Assembly (NCBI RefSeq): GCF_001261915.1
Contig: NZ_CVRT01000047.1
Location: 37,340 to 101,339 of the forward strand
Length of the DNA: 64,000 bases
Origin: Halorubrum sp. SD626R
GTDB lineage: Archaea; Halobacteriota; Halobacteria; Halobacteriales; Haloferacaceae
Reading direction: 5' to 3'
Positions 8,997-18,178 of the stretch are shown here, piece by piece; the stretch's first letter is position 1, and every line of letters starts with the position of its first letter. The translations under genes were made by a program, and so were the position numbers. Below the pieces are notes generated by a model. It did not search any database, was not told the origin of the DNA, and saw only the letters and a list, made by a program, of their open reading frames with translations.

Positions 8997-10712
8997 TCAC
9001 CGCAGGTCGTCCATCTCTAGCTCCCCGGCCGCGATCGCCCGCAACTCCGCGTCGGAGAGGCGCTCGATCACGAACTCGGGCATCCCCTCAGGGAGCCCGG
9101 GCGGTATCGACCGACCGCCGTCCGTCAGCGACGCCGCCCGGGACCCGGTGTCGGCACCGTCGACGGCCAACCGACGCACGGTCCGTTCGACCTCCTCGAC
9201 CGCGTCCGACTGGCACTCGCTTTCCTCCGCCAGCTCCTGCATCCGCTCGCTGATCCGGTTCGACTGCTCGACCACCCCGTCGATCGTCGCGGCGATCTCC
9301 TCGGCGGCGGCGGCCTGCTCGTCGGTCACGTCCGAGACCTCGTCGATCCCGTTCGCCGTCTCCGTCACCGCCTCGGCGATGTTGGTGAGACTCTCCGTCG
9401 CGTCGCCGACGCGCTCGCTCCCCTCGTCGACCCGCACCGTCGTCTCCGAGAGGCTCTCGACCGTCTCTTCCGTGTCGGTCCGGATGCCGTCGACCATCGA
9501 CTCGATGTCGCTCGCGCGCTGCTGTGACTCCCCAGCGAGCGACTTGATCTCGTCGGCGACGACGCCGAACCCGGCGCCGGCCTCGCCGGCGCGGGCCGCC
9601 TCGATCGAGGCGTTCAGCGCGAGCAGGTTCGTCTGGTCGGCGATCCCGTTGATCGCATCGACGAACTCGTCGATCTCCTCGACCCGCTCTTGGAGCGCCT
9701 CAACGTCGTCCGCCACCTCGTCGACGGCGGCGCCGATGTCGTCCATGGCCGACGCGGCGTCGTCGGCCGCGTCCCGCCCGTCCTCGGCGAGCGTCTCCGC
9801 CCGGCTGCTCGTCCGCTCGACCTCGTCGGCGGTCGACGCCACCTCCTCGACCGTCGCCGAGAGGTTCGCCACCTCGGAGGAGATCTCGGCGACCTGCTGC
9901 GACTGGTCCTCGGCCGCGTCGCCGACCTCGGCGGCGCTGTCCGCGACGTCGCCCGCCGACTCGCGGAGGTCACCGATCGGTGCCTCGACCTCGGCCTCCA
10001 CCTCGGCCATGAGCCGCTCGTTCTCCTCGACGGCCGCAGAGAGCTTCTCGCTGTAGGAGTGGATATACGTGTCCGTGACGACCTGCATGTCGAGGTTGAC
10101 GATGCGCAGGATCGACAGGAGGTCTTCGATCGCGTCGTCGACCTCCTCCTCGATCGCCGCCTCGACGGCGTCGCCGACGCCGTCCGCCTCGCTCGGCGCC
10201 GCGTCGCTCACCGTTTCTCCGACCCGACCCGCGAGCGACTCCGTGAGTCGGTCGCCGATGATCGGGAGGATGAGGTCGTAGTACACGCCGTACTGCCCGA
10301 GGTAGTGTTTCATCGGCATCTCAAGCAGGTCGTGGATCTTCCCGATCCGCGCCCGGTCCTCGAAGTACTCCGGCCCGTAGTCGCCGCCCGCGAGCGTCAC
10401 GAGGTACGCCGACTGCGTCCGCTTGAGCTGTTCTATCCCCTTGTCGGAGCGGCCGATGACATCGACGGTCTGCTCGTGACCGGTGAGGTTCTCGTAGAAG
10501 TCGTCCGCGACCTGCTCGGCGTTCGACGCGAACGCGTCCTCGTACCGGCTCAGCCGGCGTTCGTCTTCCTCGTCGAAGCCGACGAACTCCTTCCGCCATC
10601 GGATCTCCTCGGCGTCGAGGCCGATCTCCTCGACCAGTTCCGCGGGGTCGACTCCGGCGCTCAGCCCTCCCTGCCCGAAGTCCTCCCGACCGTACTCCCC
10701 TGATGTAGCCAT
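8997..10712 (-). CDS. hemAT: HemAT haem-based aerotaxis transducer
   Basis: A 571-residue soluble globin-coupled chemoreceptor. The N-terminal 20-190 region is a sensor globin: RIGKIHDLLEMPMKHYLGQY places the proximal haem ligand at His127. A helical signalling domain follows, including the methyl-accepting hairpin tip with INGIADQTNLLALNASIEAA, which contacts CheA/CheW. There are no membrane helices, as expected for HemAT, which senses oxygen in the cytosol and drives aerophobic or aerotactic responses. The ATG at 10712 is preceded at about 27 bp by a TATATA box, so transcription is probably leaderless; the longer upstream frame is spurious. It lies next to a formate dehydrogenase-like enzyme, but no che genes are in view. 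Confidence 0.95.
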   Translation of the reverse strand: MATSGEYGREDFGQGGLSAGVDPAELVEEIGLDAEEIRWRKEFVGFDEEDERRLSRYEDAFASNAEQVADDFYENLTGHEQTVDVIGRSDKGIEQLKRTQSAYLVTLAGGDYGPEYFEDRARIGKIHDLLEMPMKHYLGQYGVYYDLILPIIGDRLTESLAGRVGETVSDAAPSEADGVGDAVEAAIEEEVDDAIEDLLSILRIVNLDMQVVTDTYIHSYSEKLSAAVEENERLMAEVEAEVEAPIGDLRESAGDVADSAAEVGDAAEDQSQQVAEISSEVANLSATVEEVASTADEVERTSSRAETLAEDGRDAADDAASAMDDIGAAVDEVADDVEALQERVEEIDEFVDAINGIADQTNLLALNASIEAARAGEAGAGFGVVADEIKSLAGESQQRASDIESMVDGIRTDTEETVESLSETTVRVDEGSERVGDATESLTNIAEAVTETANGIDEVSDVTDEQAAAAEEIAATIDGVVEQSNRISERMQELAEESECQSDAVEEVERTVRRLAVDGADTGSRAASLTDGGRSIPPGLPEGMPEFVIERLSDAELRAIAAGELEMDDLR

Positions 10713-10734
10713 ACTGAGGCGTCTTCCGCAGCGG

Positions 10735-10741
10735 TATATAA
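10735..10741 (-). promoter_or_regulatory. TATA box of hemAT
   Basis: GTTATATACC on the minus strand centres about 26-27 bp before the hemAT ATG. This is the standard haloarchaeal leaderless promoter spacing. Confidence 0.55.
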
Positions 10742-10792
10742 CGCCTGACTTCCGTGTATCACGCGTGATTCCGCCCGGTCGGCGCCGCGGCC

Positions 10793-12907
10793 TCAGTCGG
10801 CGCCCGCCGCGTCGCTCTCGGCGGCGTCGCCCTCGGCCGCGTCGGTCCCTGCGACCGGCTCGACCGTGACCGCCGAGTGCTTGAACTCCGGAATCTTCGC
10901 CTCCGGGTCCAGCTCGTCCCCCGTCAGCGCGTTCGCGAGCGGCTCGGCGTAGTGGAACGTACAGAAGACGACGCCCTCGCGGACCGCCGGCGTGACGTCG
11001 GCCGTCGCCTCGACGGCCCCGCGCTCGTTGGAGACGGTCACCCGGTCGCCGTCCTCGATCCCGCGGTCGTCGGCGTCGCTCGGGTGGACCTGGAGGACGT
11101 CCTCGCCGCGCATCGCGGTGAGGCGGTCCGAGCGCCGACTGAGCGCCCCGCTGTTGAAGTGCTGGAGGACGCGCCCGGTCGTCAGGGTCAGCTCGCCGGC
11201 GTCGAGCTCGTCGGCGGGCGGGACCGGGTCGACGACCGCGAGCGGCGCGGTGCGCTCGCCGGTCAGGAACTCCTCGGCGTGTAACACCTCGGTGCCGGCG
11301 CCGTCGTCGGCCGAGAACGGCCACCGCTGGTAGCCGTCGCCGATTCCCGCGTAGCTCATCCCCTCGTAGATCGGCGCGACGCGGGTCAGCTCGTCGAACG
11401 CATCCTCGGGGCCGTCGTAGCCGAAGGCGTCCGGACGGTCGGTCAGCCGGCGCCCGAGTTCGGTCAGGATCTCGAAGTCCAGCCGGGCGTTCCCCGGGAG
11501 GTCGGCGTTCGGCCGCATCCGCATCACGCGGCGGTCGGTGTTCGTCACGGTGCCGGCCTTCTCGGCCCACGCGCTCCCCGGGAGGACCACGTCCGCGTGG
11601 GCCGCCGTCGCCGTCTCGAACAGGTCGATGACGACGCAGAAGTCGAGCTCGTCGAACGCCGACCTGACCGCGGTCGCGTTCGGCTCGGTGACCGCGGGGT
11701 TCTCGCCGAAGACGACCGCCGCGCGCACGTCGTCGCCGAAGCGGTGCGTCGCCTCGACCTCGGTGAGCCCTGGCTCGGCCGGCGGCTCGACGCCCCACTC
11801 GGCGGCGACCCGCTCGCGGGCGTCCGGGTCCGTCACGGGCTCGTAGCCGGGGAGCACGCCCGGGAGCCCGCCCACGTCGCTGGCGCCCTGCACGTTGTTC
11901 TGCCCGCGCAGGGGGTTCACGCCGGTCCCGGGGCGACCGACGTTGCCGGTCAGGAGCGTGAGGTTCAGCAGGGCGTGGACGTTGTCGGTGCCGCAGCGGT
12001 GCTGGCTCGTTCCCATCCCCGTCACGATCGCGGCGCGGTCCGCCTCGCCGTACGCCCGCGCGGCCTCCCGGAGGGTCTCCGGGTCGACGCCGGCCGCCTC
12101 GGCGCTGGCCGCGACGTCGACGTCGGCGAGGCGCTCGCGCAGGCGGTCGAACCCGGTCGCCCGCTCCGCGAGGAACGCCTCGTCGACGAGGTCCTCCTCG
12201 ATCAGGACCGCGGCGATCGCGTTCGCGACCTGGATGTCGGTGCCGGGCCGCAGCGGGACGTGGACGTCGGCCGCCTCGGTCGTGTCGTTCGCGCGCGGGT
12301 CGACGTGGACGAGCGTCGCGCCGTCGCGGACCGCCGGGAGGAGGTACGACCGGAACGCGACGGGGTGTTGCTCGGCGGGGTTCGCGCCGTTGACGAAGAT
12401 GCAGTCCGCCTCTCGCAGGTCGTCCAAGGTGTTCGTCATCGCGCCGGCGCCGAGCCGCTCACTCATCGCGGCGACCGTCGAGGCGTGACAGAGCCGCGCG
12501 CAGTTGTCCACGTTGTTCGTCCCGAGAACGCGCGCGAGCTTCTGGAGAACGTAGTTCTCCTCGTTCGTGCAGTTCGACGAGGCGAAGAACTGGACGGCGT
12601 CCGGGCCGTGCTCGTCGATCACGCCGCCGATCCCGTCGACGACGCGGTCGAGCGCCTCCGCCCACGGCGCCGTGACGAAGTTCCCGTTGTGACGGACGAG
12701 CGGCTCCGTCAGCCGGTCCCCGTGGTCGACGACGTCGAACGCGGCGGCCCCCTTCGGACAGATCTCCCCGCGGGCGTTCACCGGTCCCTCGGCGCCGGTC
12801 GCGCTCCCGCGGCCGGCGTACTCGATCGTACAGCCGACGCCGCAGAACGGGCAGACGGTGGGGTTCGACTCGAAGCTCCGGTCTGGCGTCTCGCTCGGAT
12901 CGGTCAT
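10793..12907 (-). CDS. formate dehydrogenase alpha-like molybdopterin oxidoreductase
   Basis: A 704-residue member of the DMSO-reductase (bis-MGD) family, closest in motif pattern to FdhF-type formate dehydrogenase. Residues Cys19, Cys22, Cys26 and Cys50 (in PFCGVGC and GEICPKG) form the N-terminal [4Fe-4S] site. NVDNCARLCHAST puts Cys140 at the position of the selenocysteine/cysteine that binds molybdenum or tungsten. The C-terminal domain (about 590-700) shows the FdhF-like GRVLQHFNSGALSRRSDRL segment. There is no Tat signal, so it is probably cytosolic. The ATG at 12907 gives MTDPSETPD; 13 further residues in the longer frame are unlikely. No partner subunit is adjacent, so it may pair with an unlinked subunit or be an assimilatory nitrate reductase-like enzyme; the Cys context favours formate dehydrogenase. 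Confidence 0.85.
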   Translation of the reverse strand: MTDPSETPDRSFESNPTVCPFCGVGCTIEYAGRGSATGAEGPVNARGEICPKGAAAFDVVDHGDRLTEPLVRHNGNFVTAPWAEALDRVVDGIGGVIDEHGPDAVQFFASSNCTNEENYVLQKLARVLGTNNVDNCARLCHASTVAAMSERLGAGAMTNTLDDLREADCIFVNGANPAEQHPVAFRSYLLPAVRDGATLVHVDPRANDTTEAADVHVPLRPGTDIQVANAIAAVLIEEDLVDEAFLAERATGFDRLRERLADVDVAASAEAAGVDPETLREAARAYGEADRAAIVTGMGTSQHRCGTDNVHALLNLTLLTGNVGRPGTGVNPLRGQNNVQGASDVGGLPGVLPGYEPVTDPDARERVAAEWGVEPPAEPGLTEVEATHRFGDDVRAAVVFGENPAVTEPNATAVRSAFDELDFCVVIDLFETATAAHADVVLPGSAWAEKAGTVTNTDRRVMRMRPNADLPGNARLDFEILTELGRRLTDRPDAFGYDGPEDAFDELTRVAPIYEGMSYAGIGDGYQRWPFSADDGAGTEVLHAEEFLTGERTAPLAVVDPVPPADELDAGELTLTTGRVLQHFNSGALSRRSDRLTAMRGEDVLQVHPSDADDRGIEDGDRVTVSNERGAVEATADVTPAVREGVVFCTFHYAEPLANALTGDELDPEAKIPEFKHSAVTVEPVAGTDAAEGDAAESDAAGAD

Positions 12908-12961
12908 CGGACGAGGGGAGGGGCTCCACGGCCCTCCCGATGGCACCGGCGTAGCGTGGTG

Positions 12962-12970
12962 TTTTAAATA
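12962..12970 (-). promoter_or_regulatory. TATA-like box for the formate dehydrogenase-like gene
   Basis: TATTTAAAA on the minus strand, about 58 bp before the ATG at 12907, predicting a leader of roughly 30 nt. Confidence 0.45.
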
Positions 12971-12991
12971 GTCACCCGACCGCGCCGGCGC

Positions 12992-13987
12992 TCACCCCGT
13001 CGCGGCGTCGCCGCCGACCGGGGCGAGGACCCGGCCGAGCGAGAGGAGCCCCGCGGTGACGAGGCAGGCAGCGAAGGCGATTGTGCCGAGCTTCCCACCG
13101 AAGCCGACGAACTGGGGTGCGGCGCCGACGAACGCGACGCCCGAGACCCCGCCGGCCAGCAGCATCGCGCCGGGGCCCGGGATCCGCTCGGGCGTGGCCA
13201 TCCCGGCGAACGACGCGCAGAAGGCGACCGCCGCGACCGCGTCCCCGGCGGCAAACAGCGGCGGACAGACGACGCCGGCGACGAGCCCGACGACCGCGCT
13301 CCCGACGACCGGCCCGTGGTCGAGCCGGACGCTCACGAGGAAGGTGACGAGCGCGGCGACGGCGGCCGCGGCGACGAGCCCCGCCGCGACGGTCGGCGTC
13401 GGGACCGACCCCGTCCCGGGGGCGAGCCCGCCGAGCGCCGCCACCGTCAGGCAGCCGACGAACGCCGTCGTCCCGAGCTTCCCGCCGAACCCGTTGAACG
13501 CGCGCTTGGCGGCGACGAAGACGCCGCCGGCGACGACGCCCGCCGCGACCACCGCCCCGAGGTCGGCGTCGGCCGCGGGGGTCGCCATCCCGACGAACGA
13601 GCCGCAGTACGCGGGGGCGCCGTACGTCTCCGACAGGAGGTACGCGCAGAGCCCGACCAAGGCGGACGCGACGACCGGGCCGACCCCCACCCGAACGGAG
13701 AGCGCGAAGGTGAGTGGCGCCCCGAGGGCGACGGCGGCCGCGTTGCCGAGGTCGGTGCGCGTGACCCGGAACCCGTCCGCCCGCAGCGCCCACCGGGCCT
13801 CCCTGACGGCCGTGTGGCCGAGGCCCGTCGCGGCGACCGCGAAGACGACGGCGACGGCCAGGGGTTCCGTGCCGGCCCCGAACCCGGCCTCGCCCCCGGC
13901 CGCCAGCCCGGCGGCCGCCGCGACGCTCATTCCCGCCCCGGCGCCGGCCAGGGCGACCGCTCCGACGGCGTGGATCGCTCGGTGCAC
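12992..13987 (-). CDS. membrane protein made of an internal duplication
   Basis: A 331-residue very hydrophobic Ala/Gly/Val-rich membrane protein. Two related halves are visible. The first spans about 96-181, with GPVVASALVGL, CGSFVGMATP and NGFGGKLGTTAF. The second spans about 218-310, with GPVVGSAVVGL, CASFAGMATP and VGFGGKLGTIAF. Each half probably forms three or four helices with a conserved GFGGKLGT loop, the usual sign of a transporter or channel that arose by duplication. I chose the GTG at 13987 because it lies just before the first hydrophobic stretch; the longer upstream frame is polar and runs under the divergent HTH gene. I do not recognise a named family. The cargo is unknown. 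Confidence 0.8.
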   Translation of the reverse strand: MHRAIHAVGAVALAGAGAGMSVAAAAGLAAGGEAGFGAGTEPLAVAVVFAVAATGLGHTAVREARWALRADGFRVTRTDLGNAAAVALGAPLTFALSVRVGVGPVVASALVGLCAYLLSETYGAPAYCGSFVGMATPAADADLGAVVAAGVVAGGVFVAAKRAFNGFGGKLGTTAFVGCLTVAALGGLAPGTGSVPTPTVAAGLVAAAAVAALVTFLVSVRLDHGPVVGSAVVGLVAGVVCPPLFAAGDAVAAVAFCASFAGMATPERIPGPGAMLLAGGVSGVAFVGAAPQFVGFGGKLGTIAFAACLVTAGLLSLGRVLAPVGGDAATG

Positions 13988-14114
13988 GGTCGCGTCTCCG
14001 GGGCGCGAACCGATACCGACCGACCCACAGTATTGCGGGTGTTCTCGGGACCCCGCGAAGCGACCCGCTCGTCGGGGATCAGGCATTTGTGTGCGTCGCC
14101 CCTTCGCCGATCCG

Positions 14115-14810
14115 ATGGCAACCGGTAGCGAACCGACGGGGAGTCGCGCGGGAGAGACGCCCGACGGCGTCCGCGCGGGCGTCGCGATCCACGGCGCGGG
14201 GAACTGCCCGGTCGTCGCGGCGTCGACCGCCCACGACGGCCCGATCACGGGCGTCAACTGGACGCACGCGGGCGACACCCACACCGAGGAGTTCCGCGCC
14301 CGCGACCCCGACGCGGTCGACCGAGCGGACGACGTGCCGGCGGCCGCGTCCGTCGTCGACCTCGGCGACGAGCGGGTGTACCGGTACGACCGCCCGCGCG
14401 ACGGGGAGTGCGCCTGTCGGGTCATCGAGGAGCTCGACTGCCCCATCGCCGACGCGCGCGCCGAGGACGGCGTGCTCCTCCTGACGCTGCACCTCCCCGA
14501 CCTCGAACGCCTCCGCGACATCGTCTCGGCGCTCGACGGGATCGCGGACCGCGTCGAGGTCCGCTACCTCGTCCACGGCGCGGCGACCGACGACGCGGTC
14601 CCCGACCGGACCCTCGTCGACCGCGGCCGGCTCACCGACCGCCAGTGCGAGGTGTTACGGACCGCCTACCGGATGGGATACTTCGAGCGCCCCCGGGACG
14701 CCAACGCGAGCGCGGTCGCCGAGGCGCTCGACATCGCCCCCTCGACGTTCGCCGAGCACCTCGCGGCGGCCCAGCGGAAGCTGCTGGAGGAGACGCTGGG
14801 CGAGGCCTGA
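14115..14810 (+). CDS. HTH-10 (bacterio-opsin activator type) transcription regulator
   Basis: A 231-residue regulator. The C-terminal 60 residues contain [44 protein letters not shown] in order, the classic haloarchaeal HTH_10 domain with the recognition helix near PSTFAEH. The N-terminal 150 residues form a sensor-like domain with Cys residues (GNCP near 34, GECACR near 100) that could bind a metal or respond to redox; this is an inference. This architecture resembles DmsR-type regulators of anaerobic or molybdoenzyme genes. It is divergent from the duplicated membrane protein and near the formate dehydrogenase-like enzyme, which makes regulation of these neighbours plausible but unproven. 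Start ATG at 14115. Confidence 0.85.
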   Translation: MATGSEPTGSRAGETPDGVRAGVAIHGAGNCPVVAASTAHDGPITGVNWTHAGDTHTEEFRARDPDAVDRADDVPAAASVVDLGDERVYRYDRPRDGECACRVIEELDCPIADARAEDGVLLLTLHLPDLERLRDIVSALDGIADRVEVRYLVHGAATDDAVPDRTLVDRGRLTDRQCEVLRTAYRMGYFERPRDANASAVAEALDIAPSTFAEHLAAAQRKLLEETLGEA

Positions 14811-14835
14811 GTCCGCTCTCCGTCGTCCTCCCGCC

Positions 14836-15051
14836 CTACGCCGCCTCTCGCCGGTCCAGCGTCTCGTTGATCGCGAGCGGCACGACGACCCCGCCCCCGA
14901 GGAACAGCGCGAGCGGGACCCACTCCGGGTACGTCAGGTCCAGCGACTCGATCGCCAGGGCGGCGGCGACGGTGAGGGCGATACACGTCCCGATGACGGC
15001 GTTCTCGCGGGAGACCATGCGCGACCCGTCGGCTGGAAGGGACAAGGACAT
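14836..15051 (-). CDS. small two-helix membrane protein
   Basis: A 71-residue protein with two hydrophobic segments, about residues 19-35 ([16 protein letters not shown]) and 44-62 ([19 protein letters not shown]). The hydrophobic pattern and a conserved-looking TYPEWVP link between them support a real gene. It lies on the minus strand, 25 bp beyond the stop of the convergent HTH gene and 38 bp downstream of cbiP. It could be the last gene of the cobalamin operon, but nothing in it suggests a corrinoid role. Function unknown. Confidence 0.65.
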   Translation of the reverse strand: MSLSLPADGSRMVSRENAVIGTCIALTVAAALAIESLDLTYPEWVPLALFLGGGVVVPLAINETLDRREAA

Positions 15052-15089
15052 TTCGCCGCGAGACCGCGCCCGCGTCAGCCAGGGACGCG

Positions 15090-16642
15090 TCAGCCGAGAT
15101 CGCCGAGGCCGAGCGCCGCGAGGTCGACGTTGTCGTCGACGAGGTCGGCGGCCCGGTCGTAGGGGGTGCGGTCGTCCGCCTCTCCGGACTCCGCCCCGCC
15201 GCCGCGAACGCGCGGTTCAGGAACACCTCGCGGACGCCCTCGTTCTCGAAGAGGCCGTGGAGGTAGGTGCCGAGCGCCCGGTCGGTCGCCGCGCTCTCCG
15301 GGCCCAGCGGGGAGGCGACCGACTCGGTCGGCGACGACCGCCCCATGTGGATCTCGTAGCCGGTCGCGGTCCCGTCCGCGCCGGCGATCGGGCCGCCCCC
15401 CTCGACCGTCCGCGTCACGCGCTCCACGCGCTTCTCGGTCGAGAACCGCGTCTCGACCGGTAACACGCCGACCCCCTCGACCTCGGTCACCCCGCCGGTC
15501 CCCTCGACCGCGGCGTTCGTCAGCCGCTCGCCGAGGATCTGGTAGCCGCCGCAGAGGCCGACGATCGGTCCGGAAAAATCGCGGATCGCGTCGTCGAAGC
15601 CGGCGTCGCGGAGCGCGAGCAGGTCGTCGACGGTGTTCTTCGAGCCGGGGATGACGACCGCGTCGGCGTCGCCGAGGGGATCGGTCCCCTCGCCGCGGGA
15701 CGCGTCGAGCGGGACGTACGCGACCCTCACCCCCGGCTCGCGCGCCAGCGGCTCCAAGTCCGTGAAGTTCGAGATCCGCGGGAGGCGGGGGACGGCGACC
15801 CGGACCGCGACGGCGTCGGGGACGCCGTCGTCGGCGCCGAGAACGCTCGCCCCGCCCGGGGTCTCGGGACGGCCCCCGTCGCCCGCGTCCGGCAGCGAGA
15901 GGCTGTCCTCCGCGGGGAGGCCGGGGTCGTCGTGCGGGATCACGCCGACGATCGGGACGCCCGTGCGCGCCTCGATCTCGTCGATACCGGGCTCCAGCAG
16001 CGAGGGGTCGCCGCGGAACTTCGTGACGACCGCGCCGGCGACGCGCTCGCGGATGTCGTCGGGGAGGAGTTCGAGCGTCCCGTAGAGGCTCGCGAAGGCG
16101 CCGCCGCGCTCGATGTCGACGGCGATCACGATTCGGGCGTCGGCGAAGCGCGCGCACTCGACGTTCGCGAGGTCGCGGTCGTGGAGGTTGATCTCGGCGA
16201 TGCTGCCCGCCCCCTCGGCGACGATCACGTCGCGATCGGCCGCGAGCCGGCGGTGCGCGGCGACCGCCGCGTCCCGCGCCCGGTCCCAGTGCGCCTCGTA
16301 GTACTCGCCGGCCGCGTAGTGCCCGACCGCCTCGCCGTCGACGATCAGCTGGCTCTCGCCGTCCCCGCGCGGCTTGAGCAGCACGGGGTTCATGTCGGTC
16401 GTCGCCGGGACGCCCGCCGCCCGCGCCTGCACGTACTGAGAGATCCCGATCTCGCCCCACTCGCCGTTCGGCGCGAGCGCGACCCGCGCGTTGTTGCTCA
16501 TGTTCTGCGCCTTGAACGGGGCGACCGCGACCCCGTTCCGGGCGAGGTACCGACAGAGCCCGGCCGCGATCGTGCTCTTGCCGGCGTGGCTCGCCGTGCC
16601 GGCGATCAGGAGCGTCTCGGCGTCGGGGTCGGGGTCGGTCAT
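15090..16642 (-). CDS. cbiP: cobyric acid synthase CbiP, with a frameshift near the 3' end
   Basis: CbiP uses glutamine and ATP to amidate side chains b, d, e and g of adenosylcobyrinic acid diamide. The N-terminal ATPase half opens with [19 protein letters not shown] (P-loop-like), followed by [10 protein letters not shown] typical of CobQ/CbiP. The glutaminase half has [12 protein letters not shown] with the nucleophilic Cys, YEIHMG and the closing [10 protein letters not shown]. After [10 protein letters not shown] the frame shifts: the expected C-terminal segment ([20 protein letters not shown] then a short end at 15090) is in the -1 frame. The break lies in the GC run at about 15192-15200, where one base appears missing. 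Only about 35 residues are affected, and the glutaminase motifs are upstream of the break. It is either a sequencing error or a real C-terminal lesion. Confidence 0.9.
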
Positions 16643-16685
16643 CGGTGCCTCCGACGCGGGGAGCGTCGCGGCCGGCTCATACGTC

Positions 16686-17429
16686 TCAGTACTCCGTCCC
16701 CCGGCGAGCGCGGTGGCCCGCGTCGAAGGGGTGGGCCACCTTCCGGACGTTCGAGATCAGGTCGGCCACCCCCTCCAGGTACTCGGGCTCCGCGTGGCTC
16801 CCGGTCAAGACGAGTTCGAGCCCCTCGGGCTTCGACTCCGCGAGCGCGACGATGTCCTCGGGGTCGACGAGCCCTCGGTCGGCCGCGTACAGCAGCTCGT
16901 CCAGAATCAGCATGTGGACCCCGTCGTCGGGGTCGCCGTCGAGCGGGAGCGGTTCCGTCAGGTCCGCCTCGGCCGCGCCCGCGACGAGCGCCTCGGCGCG
17001 GTCGAAGGCGGCCGACGCCTTCGCCTCGTGCTCGTCGTCCGCCGAGCCGTCGAGGAGGCCGTGCCAGCCGTAGTGGCCGGCGTTCTCGTAGCTGAACCCC
17101 GGCATCGCGGCGATGGCGTTGTACTCGCCTCTGACGCCCTCGACGCTGTCGGCGCCCCCCTTCATGAACTGGAGCATGTGGACGCGGTAGCCGTGCCCCG
17201 CGGCCCGGAAGCCCATCCCCATCGCCGCCGTCGTCTTCCCCTTCCCGTCGCCCCACCAGGCCTGTACGAGCCCGAACTCCTCGGGGGCGGCCGGCTCGAT
17301 CGGCTCCGGCTCGGGGGTTGCACCGCCGCCGGGCGTCCGGGCGGAGGGGTCGCCGTCGGCTGGTTCGCCGTCGCTCGGATAGGTCTCGCTCGATTCGCCG
17401 CCGTCGGTGTCGTTGGTGTCGTCTGTCAT
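16686..17429 (-). CDS. cobA: cob(I)alamin adenosyltransferase (CobA/BtuR type)
   Basis: A 247-residue enzyme that transfers the adenosyl group from ATP to Co(I) corrinoids. The P-loop GDGKGKTT is at 60-67 and is the family signature, followed by HMLQFMKGG and [15 protein letters not shown] (Walker B-like). The first 50 residues form an acidic, Pro/Gly/Ser-rich disordered extension not needed for the fold. The ATG at 17429 overlaps the TGA of cbiZ by 4 bp, and cbiP follows 43 bp downstream, so this is a mid-operon gene. Only this CobA-type enzyme, not a PduO or EutT type, is seen in the window. Confidence 0.93.
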   Translation of the reverse strand: MTDDTNDTDGGESSETYPSDGEPADGDPSARTPGGGATPEPEPIEPAAPEEFGLVQAWWGDGKGKTTAAMGMGFRAAGHGYRVHMLQFMKGGADSVEGVRGEYNAIAAMPGFSYENAGHYGWHGLLDGSADDEHEAKASAAFDRAEALVAGAAEADLTEPLPLDGDPDDGVHMLILDELLYAADRGLVDPEDIVALAESKPEGLELVLTGSHAEPEYLEGVADLISNVRKVAHPFDAGHRARRGTEY

Positions 17430-18178
17430 GGGTCGAAGACCTCCGCCCGCCCGTCGGCGACGACGCCGTGCTCGGCGTCGCCGGCCGGCCCGGGCAGGCC
17501 GCCGTCCGGGTACCGCGACCGCAGGCTCGCGCGCACCGCGTCCCGGACGCAGACGCGCGCCGCCGCGCCGACCGGCGTGGCGCTGCCCGAGAACGCCGCC
17601 GGCTCGCCGTCCGGATCGTCGGCGATCACGACCGCGTCGCTCGTGGTGCCCGGCGCGCTCGCGGTCGCGAGCAGCGTCGCCGCCTTCGCCTCGGCCGCGA
17701 CCGCGACGAGGTTCGCCGCGGCGCCGTCCGCGAGCCGCCGGGTCGTGCCGACGATCAGGTTGACCGTGCCGGGTCGCCGGGGCGGTCCCTCGGACGCCGT
17801 CTCGCCGTCGCGCTCTGGGCCGTCGGCGACCGCGTCGGCGCCGTCGGCCGCCTCTCGCACCGAGTCCACCGGGAGCATCGCCGGGTTCGAGAGCCCGGCG
17901 GTCGCGTACGCGACGACCGCCCCGCGGCGCGCGCCGCGGGCGTGTTCCATCGCGACGCCGGTGAACAGGGTCGGCGGGTCGTTTTTCCTTTCGAACCCCG
18001 CCCGCGCCAGCCGCTCGTCCCGGTATTCACCGAGGTCGGTGCGCTCGAACCCCTCGGGGACGGTCACGTTGTACGCCGCGGCGCCGCGCGAGCGCCCGCC
18101 GTTCCACCCGGTCGAGAGCCAGCGCGTCCCGGGGCGTCGCAGGCGGAGGACATCGTCGCGGACGGTCGCCTCAAACAT
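17426..18178 (-). CDS. cbiZ: adenosylcobinamide amidohydrolase CbiZ
   Basis: A 250-residue member of the CbiZ family, which removes the aminopropanol tail from adenosylcobinamide to give adenosylcobyric acid. That step lets archaea salvage incomplete corrinoids. Seen here are WLSTGWNGGRSRGAAAYNVTVP, FTGVAMEHARGARRG and VNLIVGTTRRLADGAAANLV, all typical of the family. The ATG at 18178 begins at MFEATVRDD; the longer frame would add 16 Arg-rich residues. It overlaps cobD by 8 bp and cobA by 4 bp. Its presence beside cbiP, cbiB and cobY shows that this organism can both salvage cobinamide and make the late intermediates itself. Confidence 0.92.
   Translation of the reverse strand: MFEATVRDDVLRLRRPGTRWLSTGWNGGRSRGAAAYNVTVPEGFERTDLGEYRDERLARAGFERKNDPPTLFTGVAMEHARGARRGAVVAYATAGLSNPAMLPVDSVREAADGADAVADGPERDGETASEGPPRRPGTVNLIVGTTRRLADGAAANLVAVAAEAKAATLLATASAPGTTSDAVVIADDPDGEPAAFSGSATPVGAAARVCVRDAVRASLRSRYPDGGLPGPAGDAEHGVVADGRAEVFDP

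Noticed and set aside
14666..15089. C-terminal extension of CbiP to 14666
   Set aside because: After the frameshift the sequence has no CbiP similarity and runs under other genes; the true end is at 15090 in the other frame.
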